DNA of 35,309 bases from an uncultured Sphingobacteriia bacterium (lineage in GTDB: Bacteria; Bacteroidota; Bacteroidia; Chitinophagales; Chitinophagaceae), in the NCBI GenBank assembly GCA_945957225.1, contig CAMFKK010000002.1, forward strand, positions 1 through 35,309, in the 5' to 3' direction. The position numbers were made by a program, and so were the translations under genes. Below, piece after piece: positions 16,696-23,536 of this stretch. Position 1 is the stretch's first letter, and the number at the start of each line of letters is the position of its first letter. The notes beneath the pieces were generated by a model. That model was not told the DNA's origin, ran no database searches, and saw only the letters and a program-made list of their open reading frames with translations.

Positions 16696-17706
16696 TTATG
16701 CTTCAGCGGCAATCTTTACTTCGTTGATTTTTGCCCTGATTTTTGCTTCAATTTCATTGGCCAACTCTGGATTATCCCTTAATAATCCCTTCACAGAATC
16801 CCTTCCCTGACCCAATTTATTGGCTTCATAACTAAACCAGGAACCACTTTTGTTCACAATTCCAAGTTCTACACCCATATCAATGATTTCTCCCAGTTTA
16901 CTCACACCTTCTCCAAAAATGATGTCAAATTCAGCGGCACGGAATGGAGGGGCCACTTTATTTTTCACCACTTTTACTTTTACGTGGTTACCAATAGCAG
17001 CGTCACCATCCTTGATTTGGGTCATTCTTCTAATATCCAAACGAACCGATGCATAGAATTTTAAGGCATTACCACCTGTGGTAGTTTCTGGATTCCCAAA
17101 CATTACCCCAATTTTCTCACGTAACTGGTTGATAAAAATGCAAACTGTGTTGGTTTTATTAATAGTTGCGGTGAGTTTTCTCAGGGCCTGACTCATCAAA
17201 CGAGCGTGTAAACCCATTTTAGAATCACCCATTTCACCTTCTAATTCGCTTTTTGGAACCAGGGCAGCTACAGAGTCAATCACCACAACATCCAAAGCCC
17301 CCGACAAGATTAATCGGTCAGCAATTTCTAAAGCTTGTTCACCATAATCTGGTTGAGAAATTAATAGGTTGTCCACATCTACACCCAAATTCTTTGCATA
17401 AGCACTATCAAAAGCGTGTTCCGCATCTATAATAGCACACATTCCACCTTTTTTCTGGGCTTCAGCAATCACATGAATGGCTAATGTGGTTTTACCAGAT
17501 GATTCTGGTCCGTAAATCTCAATAATCCTACCTTTTGGTAAACCACCTACGCCAAGCGCTGCGTCTAAACCAATTGAACCGGTGGAAATAACTTCCATTG
17601 GATCCTGGCTTTTTTCATTCATCATCATGACAGAACCCTTGCCATAATCCTTATCAATCTTATCGATTGTTAATTTCAGTGCTTTCAGTTTTTCTGCGTT
17701 GCTCAT
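16696..17706 (-). CDS. recA: RecA recombinase
   Basis: 336-residue RecA, the ATP-dependent strand-exchange protein and SOS co-protease. The start is the ATG at 17706 (MSNAEKLKALKLTIDKIDKDYGKGSVM), which matches the family N terminus; the frame stays open for 49 more codons upstream but that part is AT-rich and has no RecA similarity. Walker A is GPESSGKT (66-73), with EHAFD and the Walker B-type segment LDVVVIDSVAALVPKSE following, loop L1 region EGEMGDSKMGLHARLMSQALR, and FINQLREKIGVMFGNPETTTGGNALKFYASVR for the NQLR-loop L2 region. The C-terminal domain ends with a short tail, not the long acidic tail of E. coli. A strong terminator follows. The leader contains nested inverted repeats (17756-17798). 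Confidence 0.98.
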   Translation of the reverse strand: MSNAEKLKALKLTIDKIDKDYGKGSVMMMNEKSQDPMEVISTGSIGLDAALGVGGLPKGRIIEIYGPESSGKTTLAIHVIAEAQKKGGMCAIIDAEHAFDSAYAKNLGVDVDNLLISQPDYGEQALEIADRLILSGALDVVVIDSVAALVPKSELEGEMGDSKMGLHARLMSQALRKLTATINKTNTVCIFINQLREKIGVMFGNPETTTGGNALKFYASVRLDIRRMTQIKDGDAAIGNHVKVKVVKNKVAPPFRAAEFDIIFGEGVSKLGEIIDMGVELGIVNKSGSWFSYEANKLGQGRDSVKGLLRDNPELANEIEAKIRAKINEVKIAAEA

Positions 17707-17755
17707 AACGGGTGTTTTATCTATTGGTTTGTAAAAATAGTGGTTTCCTTTATAT

Positions 17756-17798
17756 AAACTAATTTTTTTAGTATTTATTTTACTAACCGTATTAGTTT
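17756..17798. promoter_or_regulatory. Nested inverted repeats in the recA leader (possible operator or hairpin)
   Basis: AAACTAAT (17756-17763) is exactly mirrored by ATTAGTTT (17791-17798), and inside it TTAGTA (17768-17773) is mirrored by TACTAA (17781-17786). The centre of the set is about 71 bases upstream of the recA ATG at 17706. Such symmetry suggests a dimeric repressor site or an mRNA hairpin, but the region is extremely AT-rich, which produces symmetry by chance. Binding by LexA is not supported by any motif I can name for this phylum. Confidence 0.35.
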
Positions 17799-17887
17799 TT
17801 TTATTTAGGGACCAAACTAGGCTAATTCTGGGAAGGTCTTCCTTAAATAACACCCATTTTATACCCCGCTAAAACCATTTCAGTGGT

Positions 17888-18874
17888 TTATCCCAATAAA
17901 CCGGCGGCCCTACTAATGTCCAACATGCGATCCATGGGTTTTTTGGCAGCCAGTCTTAAAGTTTCATCCATGGTTATTTCAGGAGTCTCGTATTTCATAC
18001 ATAAATACAGTTTCTCCAGGGTATTTAGCTTCATGTGAGGACAATCATTACAAGCACAATTATTGGTGGGTGGTGCGGGTATAAATGTCTTTTGTGGATT
18101 ATCCTGTTGCATCTGGTGTAAGATACCCGTTTCAGTAGCCACAATATATTCACTAGCAGTATCTGACTTGGTATATTTTAAAAGCTGTGTGGTACTACCA
18201 ATATAATCTGCAATTCTTAAAATAGCGTCTTCACATTCTGGGTGTGCAATCAATTTAGCTTTTGGATGTCTGATTTTTAATTTGGTTATTTTTTCCAAAC
18301 TAAAAATTTCATGCACCATACATGCACCATTCCAAAGCAACATATTTCTGCCGGAAATTTTATTTAAATAAGCCCCAAGATTTTTATCTGGAGCAAATAA
18401 AATGGGTTGATCTTTTGGAATACTTTCAATGATTTTTTCTGCATTTCCAGAAGTACAAATAATATCGCTTAAGGCTTTAATATCTGCTGTACAATTGATA
18501 TAAGAAACTACTAAATGATCTGGATGTTTTGCTTTAAAAGCCCTGAAAAGCTCTGCTGGTGCGCTATCTGCCAAAGAACAACCCGCATTTAGATCTGGTA
18601 ATAATACTTTTTTGGTGGGGTTGAGAATCTTTGCGGTCTCAGCCATAAAATGCACACCGGCAAAAACAATTAGGTCAGCATTGGTCTGTTCTGCTTGTTG
18701 GGCAAGACCCAAGCTATCCCCAATATAATCCGCCACGTCCTGGATATCTGGTTCTTGGTAGTAGTGTGCAAGGATGATGGCATTTTTTTCTTTCTTTAGT
18801 TGCTCAATCTCGGCAAATAAATCCAAACTTGGATCAATCTCTATGTCTGTAAAACCTTTTTCCAATATTTTCAT
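17888..18874 (-). CDS. nadA: Quinolinate synthase A
   Basis: 328-residue [4Fe-4S] enzyme condensing iminoaspartate with dihydroxyacetone phosphate to quinolinate, the second step of de novo NAD synthesis. Typical family landmarks: ILAHYYQEPDIQDVADYIGDSL (34-55), FAGVHFMAETAKIL (71-84), LPDLNAGCSLADS with Cys99, WNGACMVHE with Cys185, HPECEDA at 211-217, and NCACNDCPHMKLN with Cys278; Cys99, Cys185 and Cys278 are the expected cluster ligands. Residues for substrate binding (His37, Tyr39 region; His74) are present. Length is normal for this class. nadB and nadC are not in the window. It is transcribed away from the candidate origin region at 18946-19410. Confidence 0.97.
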   Translation of the reverse strand: MKILEKGFTDIEIDPSLDLFAEIEQLKKEKNAIILAHYYQEPDIQDVADYIGDSLGLAQQAEQTNADLIVFAGVHFMAETAKILNPTKKVLLPDLNAGCSLADSAPAELFRAFKAKHPDHLVVSYINCTADIKALSDIICTSGNAEKIIESIPKDQPILFAPDKNLGAYLNKISGRNMLLWNGACMVHEIFSLEKITKLKIRHPKAKLIAHPECEDAILRIADYIGSTTQLLKYTKSDTASEYIVATETGILHQMQQDNPQKTFIPAPPTNNCACNDCPHMKLNTLEKLYLCMKYETPEITMDETLRLAAKKPMDRMLDISRAAGLLG

Positions 18875-18897
18875 TTTTGATGTTCATAATTACGGTA

Positions 18898-19410
18898 ATA
18901 GTATTTAATAATACTTATTTATAAAACTAAACTACTACTATTAGGGCTGTGGATTTCGGGATAAGTTTGTTATCCCCAAAGCACAAAGTTAATTATCTCT
19001 AGTTTATACACGGTACTTCACAGTTTATTCACCATGTTAATCTTTGTACTAGACTGTATTTATAGTAGTATTTCCACATTGGTGGATTACCTAATTCACA
19101 AGATTCATTTTTCACTATCCACTTTTCCCGCACTGTTAATTAAGAGCGCATAGAATGCTTCCAATTTTTTGAGTTTGCGTATTTTGGGTAAAAAGGCCAA
19201 ACTTATTCCACCAGTATCCACTTTTCAAAATGGAAAAATGGCTGTTTTCCACCGGTTTTGTCATTTATCCACGGGCCAATGTGAATAGGTTTTACCAAGA
19301 TTATTGGGTTTTATCTCTTATGGAGGGTTCTTTTTCTAGGTCAATCTTGGGTGGTTTCTGAAAATCTTACCCATTGGCGGTTTTGGATGGTTTTCCACAA
19401 CTTATCCTAA
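18898..19410. other. Candidate chromosomal replication origin (oriC): DnaA-box cluster
   Basis: The 585-base divergent gap between nadA and the PpiD-like gene has no ORF of coding character. Against TTWTNCACA it contains one full match, TTTTCCACA (19391), and single-mismatch matches TTATCCCCA (18970), TTATACACG (19004), TTATTCACC (19025), ATTTCCACA (19070), TAATTCACA (19092), TTTTCCACC (19245), TTATCCACG (19265) and, on the minus strand, CTATTCACA (19280-19288). Two-mismatch relatives are AAATCCACA (minus, 18948-18956), CTATCCACT (19115) and GTATCCACT (19214). Almost all point the same way. An AT-rich tract (18898-18942) with GTATT/AATAC symmetry lies on the left and could be the unwinding element; GGGATAA (18958-18964) faces TTATCCC (18970-18976). 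Neighbouring genes on both sides read away from it. dnaA itself is not in the window. A minus-strand TAACTTTG (18984-18991) could be a nadA -7 element. Confidence 0.62.
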
Positions 19411-19422
19411 TGTTTTTTCCCC

Positions 19423-19430
19423 TATTTTTG
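19423..19430 (+). promoter_or_regulatory. Possible -7 promoter element of the PpiD-like gene
   Basis: TATTTTTG fits the Bacteroidota -7 consensus TAnnTTTG and lies 29 bases before the ATG at 19460. No good TTTG -33 element is at the expected spacing; the DnaA-box-like TTTTCCACA (19391-19399) occupies that neighbourhood. Confidence 0.4.
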
Positions 19431-19459
19431 CCATCCTTAAAATCTAACAATAGTTTATT

Positions 19460-21547
19460 ATGTCTGTCATTCAAAGTATTCGTGACAAAGGAGCTTGGGT
19501 TATTTTTGGTATCATCGCCCTAGCCTTGATTGCATTCATCCTACAGGATGGTGTTGGACGTGGCCGATCAGCCAATAACAATACCGATATGGGAAAAGTG
19601 AATGGTGTTAAAATTGAACGCCTTGCATTTGAAGAGAAACTAGCCATGCAAGAGCGCATGTATGGTGCTCAAGGTGCTCAAAGAGAACAATTGATTGGTT
19701 CTGTATGGAATCAAGAAGTTGAAAGGATTGTATTGCAACAAGAATACGAGAAGCTAGGTCTTCAAGTTACTTCTAAGGAATTAACCGATATTCTTTTTGG
19801 TGACAACTCCCCTTTAAAGAATGAGTTCACTGATCCTAAAACAGGTGAATTCAAAGTGGCAGAAGCTAAACAAGCTTTTGCACAAATCAAGAAAAGTAAG
19901 AATGCTGAGCAAGTGAACATGATTAACTCAGCTTATATTGAGCCTACTATTGAACAAGCTTTGCGTACTAAGTACCAAGCATTGTTGCAACAGTCTGCAT
20001 ATGTACCAAAATGGATGGTTGAAAAACAAATGGCAGATAATAATGCTATTGCTAGCATCTCTTATGCTTTTGCTCCTTATAATAGTATTGCAGACAGCAC
20101 CGTAACAGTGACTGATGAAGACATTACTGCTTATGTAAACAAACACGCTTCTGAATTCAAGAAAGAAGAAGAAACCAGGGGTATTGCTTATGTTAGTTTT
20201 AATGCAGCTCCATCTTCTGTAGATTCAGCTACTGTTTTAAACCAAGTGAAATCTTATAGAACTGAATTTGCTACAACTGATGATACAAAAGGATTTTTGA
20301 ACAAAGTAGGTTCTGATCTTCCTTTTTATGATAGCTATTTTGGTAAGAGTAAATTACAGATGGCTATGAAAGATAGCTTGACAAGTTTGGCTGTAGGTAA
20401 TATCTATGGCCCATATTTAGATGGTGGTTCTTATGTAATGGCTAAAATGGTGGCTATTAAAAACTGGCCAGATAGTGTTACTGTAAGACATATCTTAATT
20501 GGTACTGCCAATCCACAAACAGGACAGCAAATTAAACCAGATAGCGTTGGTAAGAAATTAGCAGACAGCATTGCTGCAGCTGTAAAAGGCGGAGCCGATT
20601 TTGCTGCCCTTTGCATGAAGTATTCTGACGATGGTGGAAGCAAAGAAAAAGGTGGTGTTTATCCTTATTTTGAACAAGGTAAAATGGTAACCGCTTTCAA
20701 CGATTATGTGTTCAATAATCCAGCTGGTTCTAAAGGGGTGGTTAAAACTGAATTTGGTTACCACTATATTGAAATCTTAGGTCAGAAAAACTTTGGACCT
20801 GCTTATAAAATTGGCTACTTGGCTAAACCAATTGTTGCTAGTAATGAAACCGTTAGCGCATCCAATACAGCTGCTGCACAGTTTGCTTCTAGCAGCAAGA
20901 ATAAAAAGACATTTGACGAGAATGCTTTAAAGTCTAATCTAACCTTATTAACTGCTGCTGAAATTAAAGCAAACGATAACCAAATTGTTGGCATTGGTGC
21001 TAGCAGAACCTTGGTTCGTTGGGCTTATGATAACTCTGTAGGTACTGTATCAGAACCAACAGAAGTAGGTGATAAATATATTGTTGCTATTTTGACTTCT
21101 GTAAATAAAGCTGGTACCATGTCTGCTGCTGAAGCAAGACCATTGGTAGAAGGCATTGTTCGTAGCAGTAAGAAAGCTAAAATTATCATTGATACCAAGT
21201 TTAAAGGAACAACTTTGGAAGCATTGGCTGGTTCAGTAGGAACAGCTGTACAAAGAGCTGATAGCATTAGCTTTAGCACTCCTTTCATTCCTAATTTGGG
21301 TAGCGAACCAAAAGTAATTGGAGCAGCTTTCAATAAAGCGCTTCAAGGAAAAATCAGCGAACCAATTGCTGGAACCAGCGGTGTGTTTGCTGTACGTGTT
21401 GAAAACAATAGCGCTAAACCTGCTACTGCTGATGCGGTGGCACTAAAGCAAAACCTGATCCAAGCTGCTAGAATGGCTGCTTACCGTGGAGCCGATGCTT
21501 TACGTAAATCAGCAACTATTGTAGACAATCGATCTAAGTTTTATTAA
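19460..21547 (+). CDS. PpiD-like membrane-anchored foldase (SurA N-terminal plus parvulin domains)
   Basis: 695-residue periplasmic chaperone and peptidyl-prolyl isomerase. One N-terminal membrane anchor (about 13-28) follows the short cytoplasmic MSVIQSIRDKGAW, the topology of PpiD. A SurA-N-like helical chaperone region covers about 45-190 (VNGVKIERLAFEEKL..., EQLIGSVWNQEVERIVLQQEYEKLGLQVTSKEL cut into helices). The parvulin domain is at about 340-440: VRHILIG, ADFAALCMKYSDD, GGSKEKGGVYPYFEQGKMV, and VKTEFGYHYIEIL. The C-terminal 250 residues look like a further, degenerate rotamase-like plus dimerisation part. It would assist folding of exported outer-membrane proteins, fitting the many exported proteins nearby. 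The gene is the first on the right of the candidate origin and ends in a strong terminator. Typical AT-rich start, no Shine-Dalgarno. Confidence 0.92.
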   Translation: MSVIQSIRDKGAWVIFGIIALALIAFILQDGVGRGRSANNNTDMGKVNGVKIERLAFEEKLAMQERMYGAQGAQREQLIGSVWNQEVERIVLQQEYEKLGLQVTSKELTDILFGDNSPLKNEFTDPKTGEFKVAEAKQAFAQIKKSKNAEQVNMINSAYIEPTIEQALRTKYQALLQQSAYVPKWMVEKQMADNNAIASISYAFAPYNSIADSTVTVTDEDITAYVNKHASEFKKEEETRGIAYVSFNAAPSSVDSATVLNQVKSYRTEFATTDDTKGFLNKVGSDLPFYDSYFGKSKLQMAMKDSLTSLAVGNIYGPYLDGGSYVMAKMVAIKNWPDSVTVRHILIGTANPQTGQQIKPDSVGKKLADSIAAAVKGGADFAALCMKYSDDGGSKEKGGVYPYFEQGKMVTAFNDYVFNNPAGSKGVVKTEFGYHYIEILGQKNFGPAYKIGYLAKPIVASNETVSASNTAAAQFASSSKNKKTFDENALKSNLTLLTAAEIKANDNQIVGIGASRTLVRWAYDNSVGTVSEPTEVGDKYIVAILTSVNKAGTMSAAEARPLVEGIVRSSKKAKIIIDTKFKGTTLEALAGSVGTAVQRADSISFSTPFIPNLGSEPKVIGAAFNKALQGKISEPIAGTSGVFAVRVENNSAKPATADAVALKQNLIQAARMAAYRGADALRKSATIVDNRSKFY

Positions 21548-21568
21548 TCTTTAGTGAAAGATACTTGC

Positions 21569-21600
21569 AAAGCCCGGGCCTTGGTCCGGGCTTTTGTTTT
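21569..21600 (+). terminator. Rho-independent terminator of the PpiD-like gene
   Basis: AAAGCCCGG (21569-21577) pairs perfectly with CCGGGCTTT (21586-21594) across an 8-base loop, followed by a T-rich tail to 21600. It begins 21 bases past the stop codon at 21547 and separates this gene from the DUF2480 gene. Confidence 0.93.
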
Positions 21601-21621
21601 ACTAATAACGAAAACATTGTT

Positions 21622-21647
21622 TGATACGAATACCTAATTTTGTATCA
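21622..21647 (+). promoter_or_regulatory. Promoter -7 element of the DUF2480 gene within an inverted repeat
   Basis: TAATTTTG (21635-21642) matches the Bacteroidota -7 consensus TAnnTTTG exactly and lies 16 bases before the ATG at 21659, implying a very short leader. TGATAC (21622-21627) is mirrored by GTATCA (21642-21647), so a 26-base symmetrical site straddles the element. A TTG at 21617-21619 is closer than the usual -33 spacing. Operator function is inference. Confidence 0.5.
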
Positions 21648-21658
21648 TTATTAAAAAT

Positions 21659-22186
21659 ATGGCAGCAGAAATCTTTGTCAATAAAGTTCAGGAAAGCGGC
21701 ATCATCACCCTAGACCTGGAACAATTCTATCCAAAAGCACCCATTAAGGTTTTTGACCTAAAGGGATATCTGTTTATGGAATTGATTCTAAAAGAAAAGG
21801 ATTTTAGGGCAGCTTTATTAACAACCGACTGGACGGTTTACCAAGGTGCTGCTGTAGCCATTACTTGTACAGTGGATGCCATTGTTCCTATGTGGGCCTA
21901 TATGCTAATAGCCAGTTATTTGCAACCCGTTGCTGCAGAGATTGTATTTGGAACAGAAAAGGAATTGGTCAATAGTTTAATGCTAAAAAACTTGGAACAG
22001 TTTGACGCGGCGGAATACACAGACAAGAGAGTTGTTGTAAAAGGCTGTGGCGATACACCCATTCCAGAAACAGCGTATGTGAGCATCACCAATAAATTAA
22101 GACCCTTTGTGAAAAGCATCATGTACGGAGAACCTTGCAGCACGGTGCCCATTTTCAAAAAGCCCAATCCCGCAAAAGCGGAATAA
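21659..22186 (+). CDS. DUF2480 family protein
   Basis: 175-residue soluble, probably cytoplasmic protein of the Bacteroidota-restricted DUF2480 family. It has no signal peptide and no clear membrane helix despite the hydrophobic stretch AIVPMWAYMLIASYLQPVAA (about 74-93), which is characteristic of the family. Other landmarks are the opening EIFVNKVQESGIITLDLEQFYP, DWTVYQGAAVAITC, KRVVVKGCGD with conserved GCGDxPIPxxAYV, and the near-terminal SIMYGEPCSTVPIFKK with a conserved Cys. Two Cys (in KGCGD and GEPCST) could bind metal, but this is speculation. No function is established. It has its own promoter and is convergent with the following minus-strand gene. Confidence 0.9.
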   Translation: MAAEIFVNKVQESGIITLDLEQFYPKAPIKVFDLKGYLFMELILKEKDFRAALLTTDWTVYQGAAVAITCTVDAIVPMWAYMLIASYLQPVAAEIVFGTEKELVNSLMLKNLEQFDAAEYTDKRVVVKGCGDTPIPETAYVSITNKLRPFVKSIMYGEPCSTVPIFKKPNPAKAE

Positions 22187-22272
22187 GTATTTGCAATTAT
22201 TTAATCTTGCAAAAACCGATTAAGGGATATTAATTTGATTCTCCCCGTGCACTTTAGAAAACGGATGTATAC

Positions 22273-23037
22273 TTATGGTTTTTCTCTGGTAGTTACTTCT
22301 TCAAATCTTTGGTCATAGTCCTCTCTAATGGTTCCAAATACACGGTCCCAAACAAGCAAGTATAAACCATAGTTTCCCTTAAAATATTGGTGGTGTTGGT
22401 TATGACTGGTAGAAGTGTTGATCCACTTGCCAATACTAGATGTTGCAAAAGACCTAGGGTATAATTCATAACCCAAGTGACCATATATATTATACACTAT
22501 GGAGAATAAAAAGAACAAAGCCAAGTGGGTAATATGAATAGGAAGTGTAAAATAGAAAATGAAAACAATTCCCTGTTCTACAATGGCTTCTAAGGGATGA
22601 AACGCATAAGCTGCCCAAGGCGATGGATTGGTTGATTGATGGTGCACCAAGTGAAACCATTTAAACAAAGCAGGGTGGTGCATGGCACGATGCATAAAAT
22701 AAAAATAGGTATCGTGCATAAAAAACAAAACAGGAAACACGGCAAAATAATAGAACCAACCCCTTTCTGAAATTTCCATATACCTAGTGGTATAAGGTGC
22801 TACAGCAGGATGATGTAGGATATAAATAAATAAACCAAAAATTAGAATAGTAGTACTAGAGTAAAGAATCTCTCTAATAAAGTCTTTTGTTTTAGCGTCT
22901 CTTGGTTGCAATTTTTTATAAGCCCATGCTTTTTTGAGTAACACATAAAACACAAAAAATACGAAGGCTGCAATTAGGTAATACCTGCTTCCTATCTTGG
23001 TAACAATATTAAAATAGAAGTCCCAATTGAATTGCAT
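22273..23037 (-). CDS. Sterol desaturase / fatty acid hydroxylase superfamily membrane enzyme
   Basis: 254-residue di-iron membrane hydroxylase. Hydrophobic segments lie near 18-38, 60-76, 95-112 and 155-190. The full set of histidine boxes is present: HDTYFYFMHRAMHH (His108, 116, 120, 121), HLVHH (His129, 132, 133), AFHPLEA (His147), HLGYE (His187) and TSHNQHHQ (His212, 215, 216). Substrate is a lipid of unknown type; in Bacteroidota candidates include hopanoid, carotenoid, sphingolipid or fatty-acyl hydroxylation. The ATG follows the stop of the NTF2-like gene after a single base, so the pair is coupled. The start begins with MQFNWDFYF and needs no signal peptide. Confidence 0.92.
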   Translation of the reverse strand: MQFNWDFYFNIVTKIGSRYYLIAAFVFFVFYVLLKKAWAYKKLQPRDAKTKDFIREILYSSTTILIFGLFIYILHHPAVAPYTTRYMEISERGWFYYFAVFPVLFFMHDTYFYFMHRAMHHPALFKWFHLVHHQSTNPSPWAAYAFHPLEAIVEQGIVFIFYFTLPIHITHLALFFLFSIVYNIYGHLGYELYPRSFATSSIGKWINTSTSHNQHHQYFKGNYGLYLLVWDRVFGTIREDYDQRFEEVTTREKP

Positions 23038-23038
23038 A

Positions 23039-23512
23039 CTATATGTTTTTATCCATGAATTCTACCAAACCTTTTCTAGCCCCTTTTTGAATCTTGCCCT
23101 GCATAAAATTACTCCATCCAAATAAGAATCCAGGCAAACCCAATGCCATCCTGGTCCATTTATAAAAATCAAAAGCATCAGTGTGCTCAATGATCAATCC
23201 GTCTTTTAAACGCAGATGTGCTTTGATCTTGTTATTGACTTTTCTACCTGTTTTGCTAAATAGATATTTTGCATTCCAATCACAGGTAGCATACTCTTCA
23301 TCCAAGAGTTGAATATTACCATAGGTTAAAGAAAAATCCTTAGCCCTTTTGCAAAGCATTTCCCACATGGCCCTAGCGTGTTCTGCATCTATTAATCCAA
23401 AGGCAGGATCATTAAAGACAGCATCGTCAGCATAACAGGATTGCATAGTTGCATAGTCTTTGTTCTGAAAAGCAGTATAGAATTTATGTATGGTTGCTTC
23501 GTTTTGAGTCAT
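23039..23512 (-). CDS. NTF2-like (SnoaL-type) fold protein
   Basis: 157-residue cytoplasmic protein with an NTF2/SnoaL fold: helix MTQNEATIHKFYTAFQNKDYATMQSCYADDAVFNDPAFG is the classical opening (shown here in two parts, residues 1-40), then WEMLCKRAKDFSLTYGNIQLLDEEYATCDWNAKYLFSKTGRKVNNKIKAHLRLKDGLIIEHTDAFDFYKW strands up to about residue 120. The catalytic-type Asp and His of SnoaL-like isomerases (DDAVFNDP and EHTDAFDFY) are retained. A short hydrophobic C-terminal extension (MALGLPGFLFGWSNFM) may touch the membrane or the hydroxylase partner. It overlaps none, ending one base before the sterol-desaturase-type gene. Small-molecule binding or isomerisation is likely; substrate unknown. Confidence 0.88.
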   Translation of the reverse strand: MTQNEATIHKFYTAFQNKDYATMQSCYADDAVFNDPAFGLIDAEHARAMWEMLCKRAKDFSLTYGNIQLLDEEYATCDWNAKYLFSKTGRKVNNKIKAHLRLKDGLIIEHTDAFDFYKWTRMALGLPGFLFGWSNFMQGKIQKGARKGLVEFMDKNI

Positions 23513-23536
23513 GTTATTTTGTTTAGGGAGTTTTAT

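Noticed and set aside
17707..17853. 49-residue N-terminal extension of RecA
   Set aside because: The open frame upstream of the ATG at 17706 is AT-rich, unlike RecA, and the family start MSNAEKLKAL is at 17706.
18946..19410. Repeated TATCCAC-like words read as a CRISPR array or direct-repeat array
   Set aside because: The words are 7-9 bases at irregular spacing with no constant-length spacer; they fit DnaA boxes better.
22187..22272. Bidirectional terminator in the convergent gap after DUF2480
   Set aside because: Only a TTGCAA/TTGCAA short repeat and weak A/T runs are visible, without a convincing stem and T tail.
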